From Vulcanimicrobiota bacterium (lineage in GTDB: Bacteria; Vulcanimicrobiota; Vulcanimicrobiia; Vulcanimicrobiales; Vulcanimicrobiaceae), in the NCBI GenBank assembly GCA_030041225.1, contig JASHOG010000056.1, forward strand, positions 1 to 50,936: 50,936 nucleotides of DNA, given 5' to 3'. Position numbers and translations under genes: made by a program. Position 1 is the stretch's first letter; every line of letters begins with the position of its first letter. This document shows, piece after piece, positions 30,377 to 38,325 of this stretch. A model generated the notes under the pieces. It saw nothing but the letters and a program-made list of their open reading frames with translations, was not told the DNA's origin and searched no databases.

Positions 30377-31876
30377 ATGAAGGGAATTGCGTGGACGCCG
30401 GCGGCGCTGGTGTTCCTCTTCCATCTGGTCGCCAATCCTCACTACGGTTTCTTCCGCGACGAGCTCTACTTCATCATCTGCGGACGCCACCCGGCGTGGG
30501 GATACGTCGATCAACCGCCGCTCGTGCCGCTCATCGCGGCGGGCTCACAGCTCTTCGGCATCTCGCTCGTCGCGATACGCGCGACGGCCGCGTTCTTCGC
30601 CGCTGCCGGTGTCTTCGTTTCTTGCCGACTCGTGCAGGAATGGGGCGGCGGGCGCTTCGCGCAGATCCTCACCGCGATCGTCGTCACGCTCACCCCCGTG
30701 CTCTGCGCATTCGGCGAGAAGGTCGGCCCCGACATGGTTGGTCTCTGGCTCTGGCCGCTTGCCGCGCTCTACGTTACGCGCGCGATCAAGGGCGCCGGCC
30801 CACGCTGGTGGCTCGCCGCCGGTGCGGCGCTCGGCATCGCGTGCGAAGCGAAGTACAGCGTGATCTTCTTCGGCATCGCGCTTGTTGCCGGCATCGCGCT
30901 CTCGCCGTCGCGGCGCGCTCTGCTCACACCGTGGTTCGTCGCCGGGATGGCACTGGCCGCGCTGATCGCGCTGCCGAACTTCCTGTGGCAAGCGGTACAC
31001 GGCTTCCCAATGTGGGTGCTTCTCCGCGACGCACAAATCGAAGGCAAGAACGTCGTGCTCTCGCCGGGCGGCTTCGTGTTGCAGCAGCTGCTCATCACGA
31101 ACTTCTTACTCGCGCCCATCTGGATCATCGGGCTCATCGCGGCCTTCGCGAACGCACCTCTGCGATGGGTCGGCTGGACGTTCGTGATCCTCATGGCGAT
31201 GATGATCGTGCTGCACGGTAAACACTACTATCCCGCCGACGTCTATCCGCTCGTTATCGCAAGCGGCGCGCTCACGATCGAAGGCTGGACGCGTGGCGTG
31301 CCGTGGGCGCGTCCCGTCGTCGCGGTTGCAGCATTCGTCTTCTCGCTCTGGACGCTGCCGATCGTCGAGCCCATCCTTCCGGAAGCCCGCATCGCGGCGT
31401 ATCAGGCGTCGCTCGCGCATTTGCTTCACACGACAACGGCAAGCGAGAATCTGCGCCAGCCTGCGATCGGGCAGGATTTCGCCGACATGCACGGCTGGCC
31501 GCAGCTCGCCGCGCTCGTCGCGCACGTGTACTCTTCGCTTCCCCCGCCGGAGCGTACGCAAGCGGTGATCTTCACGGGGAACTACGGCGAAGCCGCAGCA
31601 ATTGATTTCTTCGGCGCCCGCTACCATCTGCCGCCCGCGCTCTCAGGACACAACAACTACTGGCTCTGGGGCACGCACGGATACGACGGCAACGTCGTCA
31701 TCGACGTGCACGGCGACTGCGGGGCGCAAGAGCACCTCTTCCGCTCGAGCCGGCGCGCCGCGACGTTTCATGCGCGGTGGGTGATGCCCTACGAGGATGA
31801 CATGCCGATCATGCTCTGCCGCGGGATCCGCGTGCCGCTCGCCACGCTGTGGCCGCGTCTCCGTGACTATATCTAG
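30377..31876 (+). CDS. GT39/ArnT-like membrane glycosyltransferase
   Basis: 499 residues with about 9-11 hydrophobic segments in the first 330 residues and a soluble C-terminal part facing outside. The first loop carries RDELYFI and YVDQPPLVPLIA, the acidic-motif arrangement of PMT/ArnT-type enzymes, which transfer a sugar from a polyprenyl-phosphate donor to protein or lipid on the outer face of the membrane. WHQ-like and HGKHYYPADVYPLVIASGA segments match bacterial family-39 members. Acceptor and sugar are unknown. It is 14 bases after the toxin gene but unlikely to be related in function; its end overlaps convergent tag by four bases. Confidence 0.88.
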   Translation: MKGIAWTPAALVFLFHLVANPHYGFFRDELYFIICGRHPAWGYVDQPPLVPLIAAGSQLFGISLVAIRATAAFFAAAGVFVSCRLVQEWGGGRFAQILTAIVVTLTPVLCAFGEKVGPDMVGLWLWPLAALYVTRAIKGAGPRWWLAAGAALGIACEAKYSVIFFGIALVAGIALSPSRRALLTPWFVAGMALAALIALPNFLWQAVHGFPMWVLLRDAQIEGKNVVLSPGGFVLQQLLITNFLLAPIWIIGLIAAFANAPLRWVGWTFVILMAMMIVLHGKHYYPADVYPLVIASGALTIEGWTRGVPWARPVVAVAAFVFSLWTLPIVEPILPEARIAAYQASLAHLLHTTTASENLRQPAIGQDFADMHGWPQLAALVAHVYSSLPPPERTQAVIFTGNYGEAAAIDFFGARYHLPPALSGHNNYWLWGTHGYDGNVVIDVHGDCGAQEHLFRSSRRAATFHARWVMPYEDDMPIMLCRGIRVPLATLWPRLRDYI

Positions 31877-32424
31877 GGAATCGGGCACGAGGCGAGGTGG
31901 TCGTCAACGATCCCGGCCGCCTGCATGAACGCGTAGCAGATCGTCGGCCCGACGAAGCGGAAGCCACGGGCTTTGAGGTCTTTGCTCAGCGCCTCGGCCT
32001 GCGGTGAGGTCGTTCGAACCTGCGCATGCGTGCGTGGACGCTTGCGCTTCTTGCGCTCGGTAAATTGCCAAACGTACGCGTCGAAGGAGCCGAACTCGCG
32101 CTGCACTTTCAGAAAGGCGCGCGCGTTGCTTACCGCCGACTCGACCTTCGCACGATTCCTTACGATGCCGGGGTCGCGAAGGATGCGCTCGATGCGTGCA
32201 GCCGTAAAGCGTGCGACACGAGCGGGATCGAAGCCGTCGAAGAGCTCGCGGTATCGCTTACGCTTGTGCAGGATCGTCGCCCAGCTCAAACCAGCTTGTG
32301 CGCCATCGAGAATGAGGAACTCGAAGAGCATGCGATCGTCGTGGAGCGGTCGCCCCCACTCGCTGTCGTGATAGGCGACCATCTCCGGGGTCGTCGCCCA
32401 TGGGCAACGCTTCTTCTCAGGCAT
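31873..32424 (-). CDS. tag: DNA-3-methyladenine glycosylase I
   Basis: Removes 3-methyladenine from alkylated DNA, starting base excision repair. 183 residues from the ATG at 32424 (MPEKKRCPWATTPEMVAYHDSEWG); the longer frame to 32481 overlaps the hydrolase upstream and is not Tag-like. The zinc-snap ligands are visible: C7 and H19 at the N-terminus, and the His and Cys of DDHLASCPIP at the C-terminus. The catalytic region LFEFLILDGAQAGLSWATIL and GPTICYAFMQAAGIV are canonical. It overlaps the upstream hydrolase by eight bases, so the two probably share a transcript. Confidence 0.95.
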   Translation of the reverse strand: MPEKKRCPWATTPEMVAYHDSEWGRPLHDDRMLFEFLILDGAQAGLSWATILHKRKRYRELFDGFDPARVARFTAARIERILRDPGIVRNRAKVESAVSNARAFLKVQREFGSFDAYVWQFTERKKRKRPRTHAQVRTTSPQAEALSKDLKARGFRFVGPTICYAFMQAAGIVDDHLASCPIP

Positions 32425-33286
32425 CGCGTCGCGGAAGCTCTCGCTCCGGATCGATCGCGTCGAGGATGAGCGGAAAGACACGGGTTGCGAGATCGCCTCT
32501 GCGCTCCGGCTCGATCACGTCGTGAGAAGGCGGCATCGAGGGCAGCACGAGCTCTTCGATCCGTGCGCCCGCGCGACGCCATCTCGAAGCCAACGTGCGA
32601 GTCGCAGCATTGCTGACCGATGCCTCCCCGCTATTGAACACGAGAACCACATGGCACGCTTTCGGCGGCGCATTCGCCGCGCCATCTACAACCTCGCGTG
32701 AGAAGAGGTAGAGCCGCGCAAGGGCGTGCGTCGGGTAGCGTGGATACCCGTGCTCCGGCATCTGGCGCTCGCGCTGCACCGGATCCCACCACATGAAACG
32801 ATTCGGTAAACGGAGCAACGACGCGCAAAGCGGCCCCATGAGCGGCGGTGGTACGATGGCCGCACCGAAGAACGGCGCCACCGCAACCGCGCGATCGAAC
32901 TGCGCGTGCTGCGCGAGCCAGAGTGCGAGGGTTCCGCCCGCCGAGAATCCCGCCACGGTGACGCGTTCGCCGAGCGTTCGCGCTGCCTCGAGACTCTCGG
33001 ACGCGAAGGCACGTAGCTGCGCTTCGGTCAGATCGGCGAGCACCTCGGTGAGACGATCGCAATGTCCGTGGCGCGGAAGGCGCGGCACGAGCACGTTGTG
33101 CCCGCGCTCGAAAAGCGCATGCGCGTAGCGCTGAAACTGTTTCGGGGTCGAGGTGAGCCCGTGGAAGAGCACGACGACGCGCTCCACCGTTCGACCGTGG
33201 AAGAGGAGCATTGTCCGCCCCGCCTCGGAGATGTCGCCGCCGTCACGCTCGAGCAGCTGCCCGAGGGGCCCGAAGCGGGGAATCAT
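32417..33286 (-). CDS. Alpha/beta-hydrolase (serine esterase/lipase-like)
   Basis: 289 residues, no signal peptide. FHGLTSTPKQF forms the oxyanion region, the nucleophile elbow is GF-S115-AGG, and the probable catalytic His is in PSHDV near the C-terminus; the acid is likely in the VLVFNSGEASVSN segment. It resembles carboxylesterase/monoacylglycerol-lipase-like proteins, but the substrate is not evident. Start set at the ATG at 33286 (MIPRFGPLGQLLERDGGD), since the longer frame overlaps the divergent aminotransferase gene. The two starts are 25 bases apart. Confidence 0.85.
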   Translation of the reverse strand: MIPRFGPLGQLLERDGGDISEAGRTMLLFHGRTVERVVVLFHGLTSTPKQFQRYAHALFERGHNVLVPRLPRHGHCDRLTEVLADLTEAQLRAFASESLEAARTLGERVTVAGFSAGGTLALWLAQHAQFDRAVAVAPFFGAAIVPPPLMGPLCASLLRLPNRFMWWDPVQRERQMPEHGYPRYPTHALARLYLFSREVVDGAANAPPKACHVVLVFNSGEASVSNAATRTLASRWRRAGARIEELVLPSMPPSHDVIEPERRGDLATRVFPLILDAIDPERELPRRDA

Positions 33287-33311
33287 GAGAGAGATGGTAT
33301 CATACAGCCGG

Positions 33312-34526
33312 ATGCACAACCGTGCCCACGATTTGATCGCGCTCGAACGCGAGCATGGAGCGCACAACTACGCGCCGCTCGAGATCGTCGTTTCGCGCGC
33401 GGAAGGCGTCTGGCTTTGGGACGTCGAGGGACGCCGCTACCTTGACTGTGTCAGCGCGTACTCTGCGCTCAGTCACGGACACGTGCACCCGCGCATTCGC
33501 GCGGCGCTCGTCGAGCAGTCGCAACGTCTCTCCCTGACGTCACGCGCAATGTACAACGATCAGCTTCCGTTGTTCCTCGAACGGCTCACATCGCTCACGG
33601 GCTACGACGAAGCACTGCCGATGAACAGCGGCGTCGAGGCAGTCGAGAGCGCGCTGAAGCTTGCTCGGCGATGGGGATACGAGGTCAAAGGCATCCCCGC
33701 GAACACCGCGGAGATCATCGTTTTCGCGAACAACTTCCACGGTCGCACGATCGCAGCGATCTCCGCGAGCTCGACGGCGCAGTACCGCAAAGATTTCGGC
33801 CCGTTTCTTCCAGGCTTCGTCTTCGTGCCGTTCGGCGACGCGGCGGCACTCGAACGGGCGATCACGCCGCTGACGTGCGCCGTGGTCATGGAGCCGATTC
33901 AAGGAGAGGGCGGCGTCATCGTTCCGCCGGACGGCTATATCTCCGCGGCATCCGCGCTCTGCCGCGAACGCGACGTGCTCTTCATCGCCGATGAAGTCCA
34001 GACCGGGCTTGGAAGAACGGGCAACCTCTTTGCGTGCGATCATGAACGCGTGCATGCCGACATTCTCGTCGTCGGCAAGGCGCTCGGCGGCGGATTCTAT
34101 CCGGTCTCCGCGATCCTCTCGAGGCGCGAGCTGATGGGGCTCTTTCGCGCCGGCGATCACGGTAGCACGTTCGGAGGGAACCCGCTTGCCTGCGCGATTG
34201 CTCGCACCGCGCTCGACGTGCTCGTCGAGGAGCGCCTGCCCGAGCGAGCGCGTCGGGCGGGAGAGCACCTTTTCGCATCGCTGCGCAGCATGACGTCGCG
34301 CCACGTGAAAGAGGTTCGTGGACGCGGACTCCTGATCGGCGTCGAGCTCGACGTGCCGGCTCGCGCGCTCTCGGAGGCTCTGCTCGCTCGCGGTATCGTG
34401 GCGAAGGATACGCACGAGAACGTGCTGCGTATCGCTCCGCCGCTCGTCATCGACGATGCGCCTCTCCAGATGATCGCAGACGGCATGCGGGACGCACTCC
34501 ACGCGCTCGAAACGTCGACCGATTGA
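33312..34526 (+). CDS. rocD: Class III aminotransferase, ornithine-oxo-acid transaminase-like
   Basis: PLP enzyme predicted to convert ornithine plus 2-oxoglutarate to glutamate semialdehyde plus glutamate. 404 residues from the ATG at 33312 (MHNRAHDLIALEREHGAHNYAPL). Ornithine-aminotransferase pattern: YLDCVSAYSALSHGHVHPRI, LPMNSGVEAVESALKLARRWGY, NNFHGRTIAAIS, VVMEPIQGEGGVIVPPDGY, IADEVQTGLGRTG, and the PLP lysine K256 in VVGKALGGGFYP. A TATCAT sequence at 33298-33303 is a possible -10, only nine bases before the ATG, which would give a nearly leaderless mRNA. The stop overlaps the -35 of the infC promoter. Confidence 0.92.
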   Translation: MHNRAHDLIALEREHGAHNYAPLEIVVSRAEGVWLWDVEGRRYLDCVSAYSALSHGHVHPRIRAALVEQSQRLSLTSRAMYNDQLPLFLERLTSLTGYDEALPMNSGVEAVESALKLARRWGYEVKGIPANTAEIIVFANNFHGRTIAAISASSTAQYRKDFGPFLPGFVFVPFGDAAALERAITPLTCAVVMEPIQGEGGVIVPPDGYISAASALCRERDVLFIADEVQTGLGRTGNLFACDHERVHADILVVGKALGGGFYPVSAILSRRELMGLFRAGDHGSTFGGNPLACAIARTALDVLVEERLPERARRAGEHLFASLRSMTSRHVKEVRGRGLLIGVELDVPARALSEALLARGIVAKDTHENVLRIAPPLVIDDAPLQMIADGMRDALHALETSTD

Positions 34527-34552
34527 CACCGCTTCAGCGGCCCTGGTATAGT
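34523..34552 (+). promoter_or_regulatory. Housekeeping-type promoter for infC-rpmI-rplT
   Basis: TTGACA at 34523-34528 and TATAGT at 34547-34552 with an 18-base spacer. The -35 overlaps the rocD stop codon. Transcription from about 34559 would give a leader of about 160 bases before infC. Confidence 0.75.
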
Positions 34553-34587
34553 TTCGGAGCCGAAGTAGCGCCTGGGAACACGCGCTC

Positions 34588-34612
34588 ACCGGATGCCTGC
34601 GGGCGATCCGGT
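34588..34612 (+). promoter_or_regulatory. Leader hairpin 1 upstream of infC
   Basis: ACCGGAT (34588-34594) pairs perfectly with ATCCGGT (34606-34612). The stem extends inward by GCC/GGC around a TGCG loop with one bulged G. It lies in the transcribed leader and may form the upstream part of an L20- or IF3-responsive structure. Confidence 0.55.
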
Positions 34613-34646
34613 CACACTGGGAGGGGCCGACGGCAGGTTCCGCACG

Positions 34647-34677
34647 GTGGGGTTGCTTCGGCAACACCACTTTTCTT
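34647..34677 (+). terminator. Attenuator-like terminator in the infC leader
   Basis: GTGGGGTTGC and GCAACACCAC form a 10-bp stem with one G-A mismatch and a TTCG tetraloop, followed immediately by TTTTCTT. It lies between the promoter and infC, so it should stop transcription unless an alternative fold or protein prevents it. Ribosomal protein L20 controls infC-rpmI-rplT through a leader in several Gram-positive bacteria; that mechanism is a candidate here. Confidence 0.65.
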
Positions 34678-34721
34678 CACTAAGGGGGGAACGAGGCCGC
34701 CATTTTCACGGGAGTAACGCC

Positions 34722-35291
34722 ATAGCTCGACCGCTTCGCGTCAACGATCAGATCCGCATTCGGTCGGTGCGGGTGATCGACGAGAACGGTGTACAGCTCG
34801 GCATCATGCCGATCGAGGACGCGCAAGCGCGCGCCCGCGCCGCCGGACTCGACCTGATCGAAATCTCGCCGAACGCACAGCCGCCGGTCTGCAAGATCGG
34901 CGATTACGGCCGGCTCAAGTACGAGCAGTCGAAGAAAGACAAGGACGCACGCAAGAAGCAGCGCCACTTCGAGCTGAAAGAGGTCAAGCTGCGTCCCAAG
35001 ATCGAGACGCACGATTACGAGACGAAAGCTCGCATGGCGGAGCGGCTCCTGCAGGATGGGAGCAAGATCAAGGTGACGATCATGTTCCGCGGTCGAGAGA
35101 TCACGTACGCCGTCTTCGGGCGGCGTCTGCTCGATCGAATGGCGGAGGACATGCAACCGCTTGCGACCGTGGAGCGCGAACCCCGCCTCGAAGGAAAGAA
35201 CATGTTCATGATTTTGGCGCCGCGCGCGGTTCCTACAGGTCCGCCGAAGTACTCCGCGCAGCACAAACAGAGGGAGCAGACCAGTGCCTAA
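34722..35291 (+). CDS. infC: Translation initiation factor IF-3, probable ATA start
   Basis: Binds the 30S subunit and checks start codon-initiator tRNA pairing. 189 residues: N-domain RVNDQIRIRSVRVIDENGVQLGIMPIEDAQARA, ISPNAQPPVCKIGDYGRLKYEQSKKDKDARK linker, and C-domain KLRPKIETHDYETK ... VTIMFRGREI. No ATG, GTG or TTG occurs at the expected place. An ATA at 34722 lies seven bases after GGGAG and directly precedes the conserved N-domain. Rare start codons on infC let IF-3 repress its own synthesis (AUU in E. coli), so ATA fits. The only ATG in frame upstream (34593) sits in leader hairpin 1 and would add 43 unlike residues. Its stop overlaps rpmI. Confidence 0.93.
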   Translation: MARPLRVNDQIRIRSVRVIDENGVQLGIMPIEDAQARARAAGLDLIEISPNAQPPVCKIGDYGRLKYEQSKKDKDARKKQRHFELKEVKLRPKIETHDYETKARMAERLLQDGSKIKVTIMFRGREITYAVFGRRLLDRMAEDMQPLATVEREPRLEGKNMFMILAPRAVPTGPPKYSAQHKQREQTSA

Positions 35292-35490
35292 GATTCGAAC
35301 GCATCGGGGAACCGCAAAGCGCGTGAAAGTGACGGCGAACGGCAAGGTGTTACACCGGCACCAGTTCGACGGTTGCGGCCATATCCTGAGCAAGAAGTCA
35401 CAAAAACGCAAGCGCCATTTCCGGAAGGATCAGCCGACGGCACCCGGCGACATGCGCCGTTTGCGCGCGATGATTCCGTACTTGGCGTAA
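35284..35490 (+). CDS. rpmI: 50S ribosomal protein L35
   Basis: 68 residues: MPKIRTHRGTAKRVKVTANGK, then LHRHQFDGCGHILSKKSQKRKRHFRK, the standard L35 pattern. GTG start at 35284 overlaps the last eight bases of infC, so translation is coupled. Member of the conserved infC-rpmI-rplT cluster. Confidence 0.96.
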   Translation: MPKIRTHRGTAKRVKVTANGKVLHRHQFDGCGHILSKKSQKRKRHFRKDQPTAPGDMRRLRAMIPYLA

Positions 35491-35501
35491 GGAGGTTCGA
35501 G

Positions 35502-35861
35502 ATGGCACGAATCAAGCGCGGCGTCGCGGGGCTGAAGCACCGCCGGCGCGTCATGAAACTCGTCAAGGGCTTTCGCGCGGCGCGGCGCCGCAACTACCGC
35601 GTCGCAAACGAGGCACTGCTGAAGTCGCTGGCCTACTCGCTACGTGACCGGCGCGTGCGTAAGCGGGACTTCCGCTCGCTCTGGATCAGTCGCATCAACG
35701 CGGCCGCACGCCGCGAAGGTCTTTCGTACTCGCTGCTCATGTATGGCCTGAAGAAGTCCGGCGTCAACCTGAACCGCAAAGCTCTCGCGGACCTCGCGGT
35801 CAACGACGCCAAGGCCTTCGGATCGTTACTGAACCTCGCGAAGCAGGCCGTTCAAAAATAA
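35502..35861 (+). CDS. rplT: 50S ribosomal protein L20
   Basis: 119 residues from the ATG at 35502 (MARIKRGVAGLKHRRRVMKL), with GGAGG seven bases upstream. The basic N-terminal arm (RRRVMKLVKGFRAARRRNYR) penetrates 23S rRNA; the C-terminal domain (RRVRKRDFRSLWISRINAAAR) is the part that in other bacteria binds leader RNA to repress the operon. It follows rpmI by 11 bases. Confidence 0.97.
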   Translation: MARIKRGVAGLKHRRRVMKLVKGFRAARRRNYRVANEALLKSLAYSLRDRRVRKRDFRSLWISRINAAARREGLSYSLLMYGLKKSGVNLNRKALADLAVNDAKAFGSLLNLAKQAVQK

Positions 35862-35881
35862 GAGGTAAATAGGAGAGCCTC

Positions 35882-37195
35882 GTGCTCGCTGCCATCGCAG
35901 CGGCGTCGGCCCTCGCATTCACGCCTGCGACCGAGCGCCGGGTCGACAGTATCGCCGAGGCGGAAGTCCGCGCGCGGCGCGCGCCCGGCGTGGCCGTCGG
36001 CATTGTCGAATCGGGGCGCATCGTCTACGCGCGCGCCTTCGGGGCCGCGGAGATCAGCCGGAAAATCCGCGTCTCGCCGAACACGCAGTTCGCGATCGGG
36101 CAGATCAGCCAAGAATTCACGGCTGCCGCCATTCTGCTGCTCGTACAGAGTTCCAGACTCTCGCTCGACGACCGTGTCACGGCGTACCTGCCCGACGTCA
36201 CCGCGGCGAGATACGTAACGATCCGTGAGCTCCTCGATCAGACATCCGGTCTTCCGCACGTCACCGATTGGGCGCACCTCGTCAAGGCCGTTAACAGGGG
36301 CCGCTTCATCAGTCCGCCCGGGAAGAGCTACGATCCGAATCCGGTGAACTATCTCCTTGCAGGGCTCATCGTCGAGCGCGTGAGCGGTGTTCCACTCTCC
36401 GACTACGTCCAGCAGCACGTCTTTCTGCCCCTCGTCATGGACGGCTCCCTGTACATCGGCGACAGCGGCATTGGAGCGGATCACGCCGTCGGCTATCGAC
36501 CCGCCCACAACGCATTTGCGCACGTCGAGCTCCCGAGCGCAACGCAAAGTGCCGGCGATACCGGCGTCATCAGCAACGTGTACGATCTGGCGAAGTGGGA
36601 CATTGAGTTCCCTCTGCTCCTGCGCGTCGATGCCGTGCGCGAGATGTTCACGCCCGGTCTCCAGGGCAGCTACGACCTCCGCGCGATGGGATGGACGATC
36701 GACCAGCGTGGCGGCCGCCGTTTTATCTGGCAGAATGGGGAGCTCCCGGGATTCCAAGCGATGAACGCTCTCCTCCCCGACGATCATGTCGCCGTGATCG
36801 TGCTCGCGAACGTCGACGACACAGGCACGTCGGCCGGATTGCCTGAGCGCGTGGCAGGGCGCATCCTCGACGTCCTCGAGCCTCCCGGCGAGCTCCACGT
36901 CGAGAACGCGATCTTGACGCGCGCGCACGAATGGCTCATACGCGTCGCAACCGGTCACATCGACCGCGCGCAGCTCACGCCCGGCTTCAGCAATTACCTT
37001 TCGGACAGCGTGATACGCAACGCTCACATCGCCGCCTACGGATCAATTGTTTCGATCGTGCCGATCGCGAGCATGCCTTCGGCAAACGGCGCAACCGCGT
37101 ATGAGTTCCTCGTGCACTTCACGAACGGCACGCTGCACTACAAAATGACGATCACGCCCGACGGCAAGATCGCCTTCCTCTCGTTTAGTCCGTAA
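35882..37195 (+). CDS. Serine-hydrolase (beta-lactamase-fold) homologue with all catalytic motifs lost
   Basis: 437 residues, GTG start, short hydrophobic N-terminus (MLAAIAAASALAFTPA). The fold pattern of class C beta-lactamase relatives is clear (GVAVGIVESGRIVYARAFG, LSLDDRVTAYLPD, TIRELLDQTSGLPH, NYLLAGLIVERVSG). Yet the nucleophile motif S-x-x-K reads Q74-I-S-Q77, the Y-x-N position aligns with P153-N-P155, and the H-x-G motif is Q284-N-G286. It should therefore be non-catalytic, perhaps a peptidoglycan- or peptide-binding protein. The last 95 residues (AHEWLIRVATGHIDRAQL onward) match the standalone secreted protein at 5292-5750. It lies 20 bases after rplT, possibly read from that operon. 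Confidence 0.85.
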   Translation: MLAAIAAASALAFTPATERRVDSIAEAEVRARRAPGVAVGIVESGRIVYARAFGAAEISRKIRVSPNTQFAIGQISQEFTAAAILLLVQSSRLSLDDRVTAYLPDVTAARYVTIRELLDQTSGLPHVTDWAHLVKAVNRGRFISPPGKSYDPNPVNYLLAGLIVERVSGVPLSDYVQQHVFLPLVMDGSLYIGDSGIGADHAVGYRPAHNAFAHVELPSATQSAGDTGVISNVYDLAKWDIEFPLLLRVDAVREMFTPGLQGSYDLRAMGWTIDQRGGRRFIWQNGELPGFQAMNALLPDDHVAVIVLANVDDTGTSAGLPERVAGRILDVLEPPGELHVENAILTRAHEWLIRVATGHIDRAQLTPGFSNYLSDSVIRNAHIAAYGSIVSIVPIASMPSANGATAYEFLVHFTNGTLHYKMTITPDGKIAFLSFSP

Positions 37196-37200
37196 GAAGC

Positions 37201-37515
37201 TTAGATATCGTTCTCTGCGATTCGGCGACCGGTGGCTTCCGTCACTTTGCCGAGCATCGCGACGGCTTCGGCGGGTGAGGCATTGCTGAACATGTAGCGG
37301 AGGCGCTCGTCGGCATCTTCAACGATGAGGACGGCGCGCCGTCCGGTACGAATCGCGTTGACGAGCGAGCCGAGATAGGCTTCGTCTTCGGCCGCGAGCA
37401 CCGAGCGATCTTCCTTCGCGACCGGCACAGCGGGGCGCGAGCTGCTCAAAATGCGCTTGAGAACTGCGTCGATGTCACCCGGGATTTCCACGATAACCTT
37501 TTCCTCCGGTCGCAC
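37201..37515 (-). CDS. Uncharacterised 104-residue protein
   Basis: Reads MRPEEKVIVEIPGDIDAVLK onward, with RRAVLIVEDADERLRYMFSNASPAEAVAMLGKVTEATG. It looks like a small alpha/beta protein without signal or membrane segment. The GTG at 37515 has no clear ribosome binding site; a GTG at 37491, 11 bases after GGAGG, is an alternative that would remove eight residues. It is convergent with the hydrolase homologue (5-base gap) and followed by no obvious partner. I recognise no family. Confidence 0.6.
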   Translation of the reverse strand: MRPEEKVIVEIPGDIDAVLKRILSSSRPAVPVAKEDRSVLAAEDEAYLGSLVNAIRTGRRAVLIVEDADERLRYMFSNASPAEAVAMLGKVTEATGRRIAENDI

Positions 37516-37541
37516 CCCCTATCGAAAGGGGTCAATCCTCT

Positions 37542-38102
37542 CTATCGACGCGTTGCGCACAGGAGTTCACCCTCGCCTGAAGCCATCCACTGCAAAGCTA
37601 GCAAAGTCTTTACATCCGCAATCTCGCCGTCAGCGACGAGGCTGCGCGCTTGCTCGAGCGTGAAGCGTCCGACCTCGATGCGTTCGTCCTCGTCGAGCGA
37701 TTGTGTCCCCGCGCGCAGCTCCTCCGCAACGAAAAAGTGCATGAGCTCATCGCAGAAGCCCGGCGTCATAAAGAGCGTGCAGAGCGCACGCATGCGCGCC
37801 GCGCGAAATCCAGTCTCCTCGGCTAGCTCGCGTGCGGCGCCGGCCATCGGCTCTTCGTCGCCGTCGGCGGTTCCGGCCGGGATCTCCCACAAGATCCTGC
37901 CTGCGGGATGACGATACTGCCGCACGAGTACGATCTCGCCTGGGGCGCTGAGCGCAATGATGCCGAAGGTCGCGGCATGCTCGACGACATCGCACCGATG
38001 CGTGCTTCCGTCCGAGTACCGCAGCTCATCGGTACGAACGCGGAAGACCGGGCCTTCGAACACGACGTGTGAGCCGAGCGTGTGCACGAGCTTCTCCATC
38101 AT
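37542..38102 (-). CDS. Nudix hydrolase, ADP-ribose pyrophosphatase-like
   Basis: Hydrolyses a nucleoside diphosphate linked to another group, probably ADP-ribose. 186 residues from the first ATG of the ATGATG at 38102, which follows GAGG by five bases. The Nudix box is complete: G-TADGD-E-EPMAGAA-RELAEETGF. Upstream IVLVRQYRHPAGRILWEIPAGT matches the ADP-ribose pyrophosphatase subfamily (NudF-like), and a Pro-Gly (MTPGFCDELMHFFVAEEL) follows. Divergent from the small membrane protein gene with about 14 bases between starts. Confidence 0.88.
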   Translation of the reverse strand: MMEKLVHTLGSHVVFEGPVFRVRTDELRYSDGSTHRCDVVEHAATFGIIALSAPGEIVLVRQYRHPAGRILWEIPAGTADGDEEPMAGAARELAEETGFRAARMRALCTLFMTPGFCDELMHFFVAEELRAGTQSLDEDERIEVGRFTLEQARSLVADGEIADVKTLLALQWMASGEGELLCATRR

Positions 38103-38116
38103 GGTATCCTCATGCG

Positions 38117-38323
38117 GTGCAGCGGCACTCAATCCTCGCTGAGCTCGGCTGGCTCGTGTACTTCCTCGTTGTGCTCGTGATCGCCGTCTACGCGGTGAAC
38201 ATCGTCGTCAACGTCATCTTCCCGCGTCACTTCAACAGCACGGTCGCCGATCTGCTCGCCGGCCTCGCGGCGGCGGCAATCTACGTCGCGACGCGCGCCG
38301 CGCGCGCGCGTCGCTCGCTGTAA
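38117..38323 (+). CDS. Small two-segment membrane protein
   Basis: 68 residues from a GTG at 38117: MQRHSILAELGWLVYFLVVL, then IAVYAVNIVVNVIFPRHFNST, a second hydrophobic stretch ADLLAGLAAAAIYVATRA and a basic tail (ARARRSL). No clear ribosome binding site. It ends two bases before the SpoU methyltransferase start, so translation of the two may be coupled. Family not recognised. Confidence 0.55.
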   Translation: MQRHSILAELGWLVYFLVVLVIAVYAVNIVVNVIFPRHFNSTVADLLAGLAAAAIYVATRAARARRSL

Positions 38324-38325
38324 GC

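Noticed and set aside
34593-34721. Longer IF-3 starting at the ATG at 34593
   Set aside because: The 43 added residues do not resemble IF-3 and the codons coincide with the leader hairpins and terminator.
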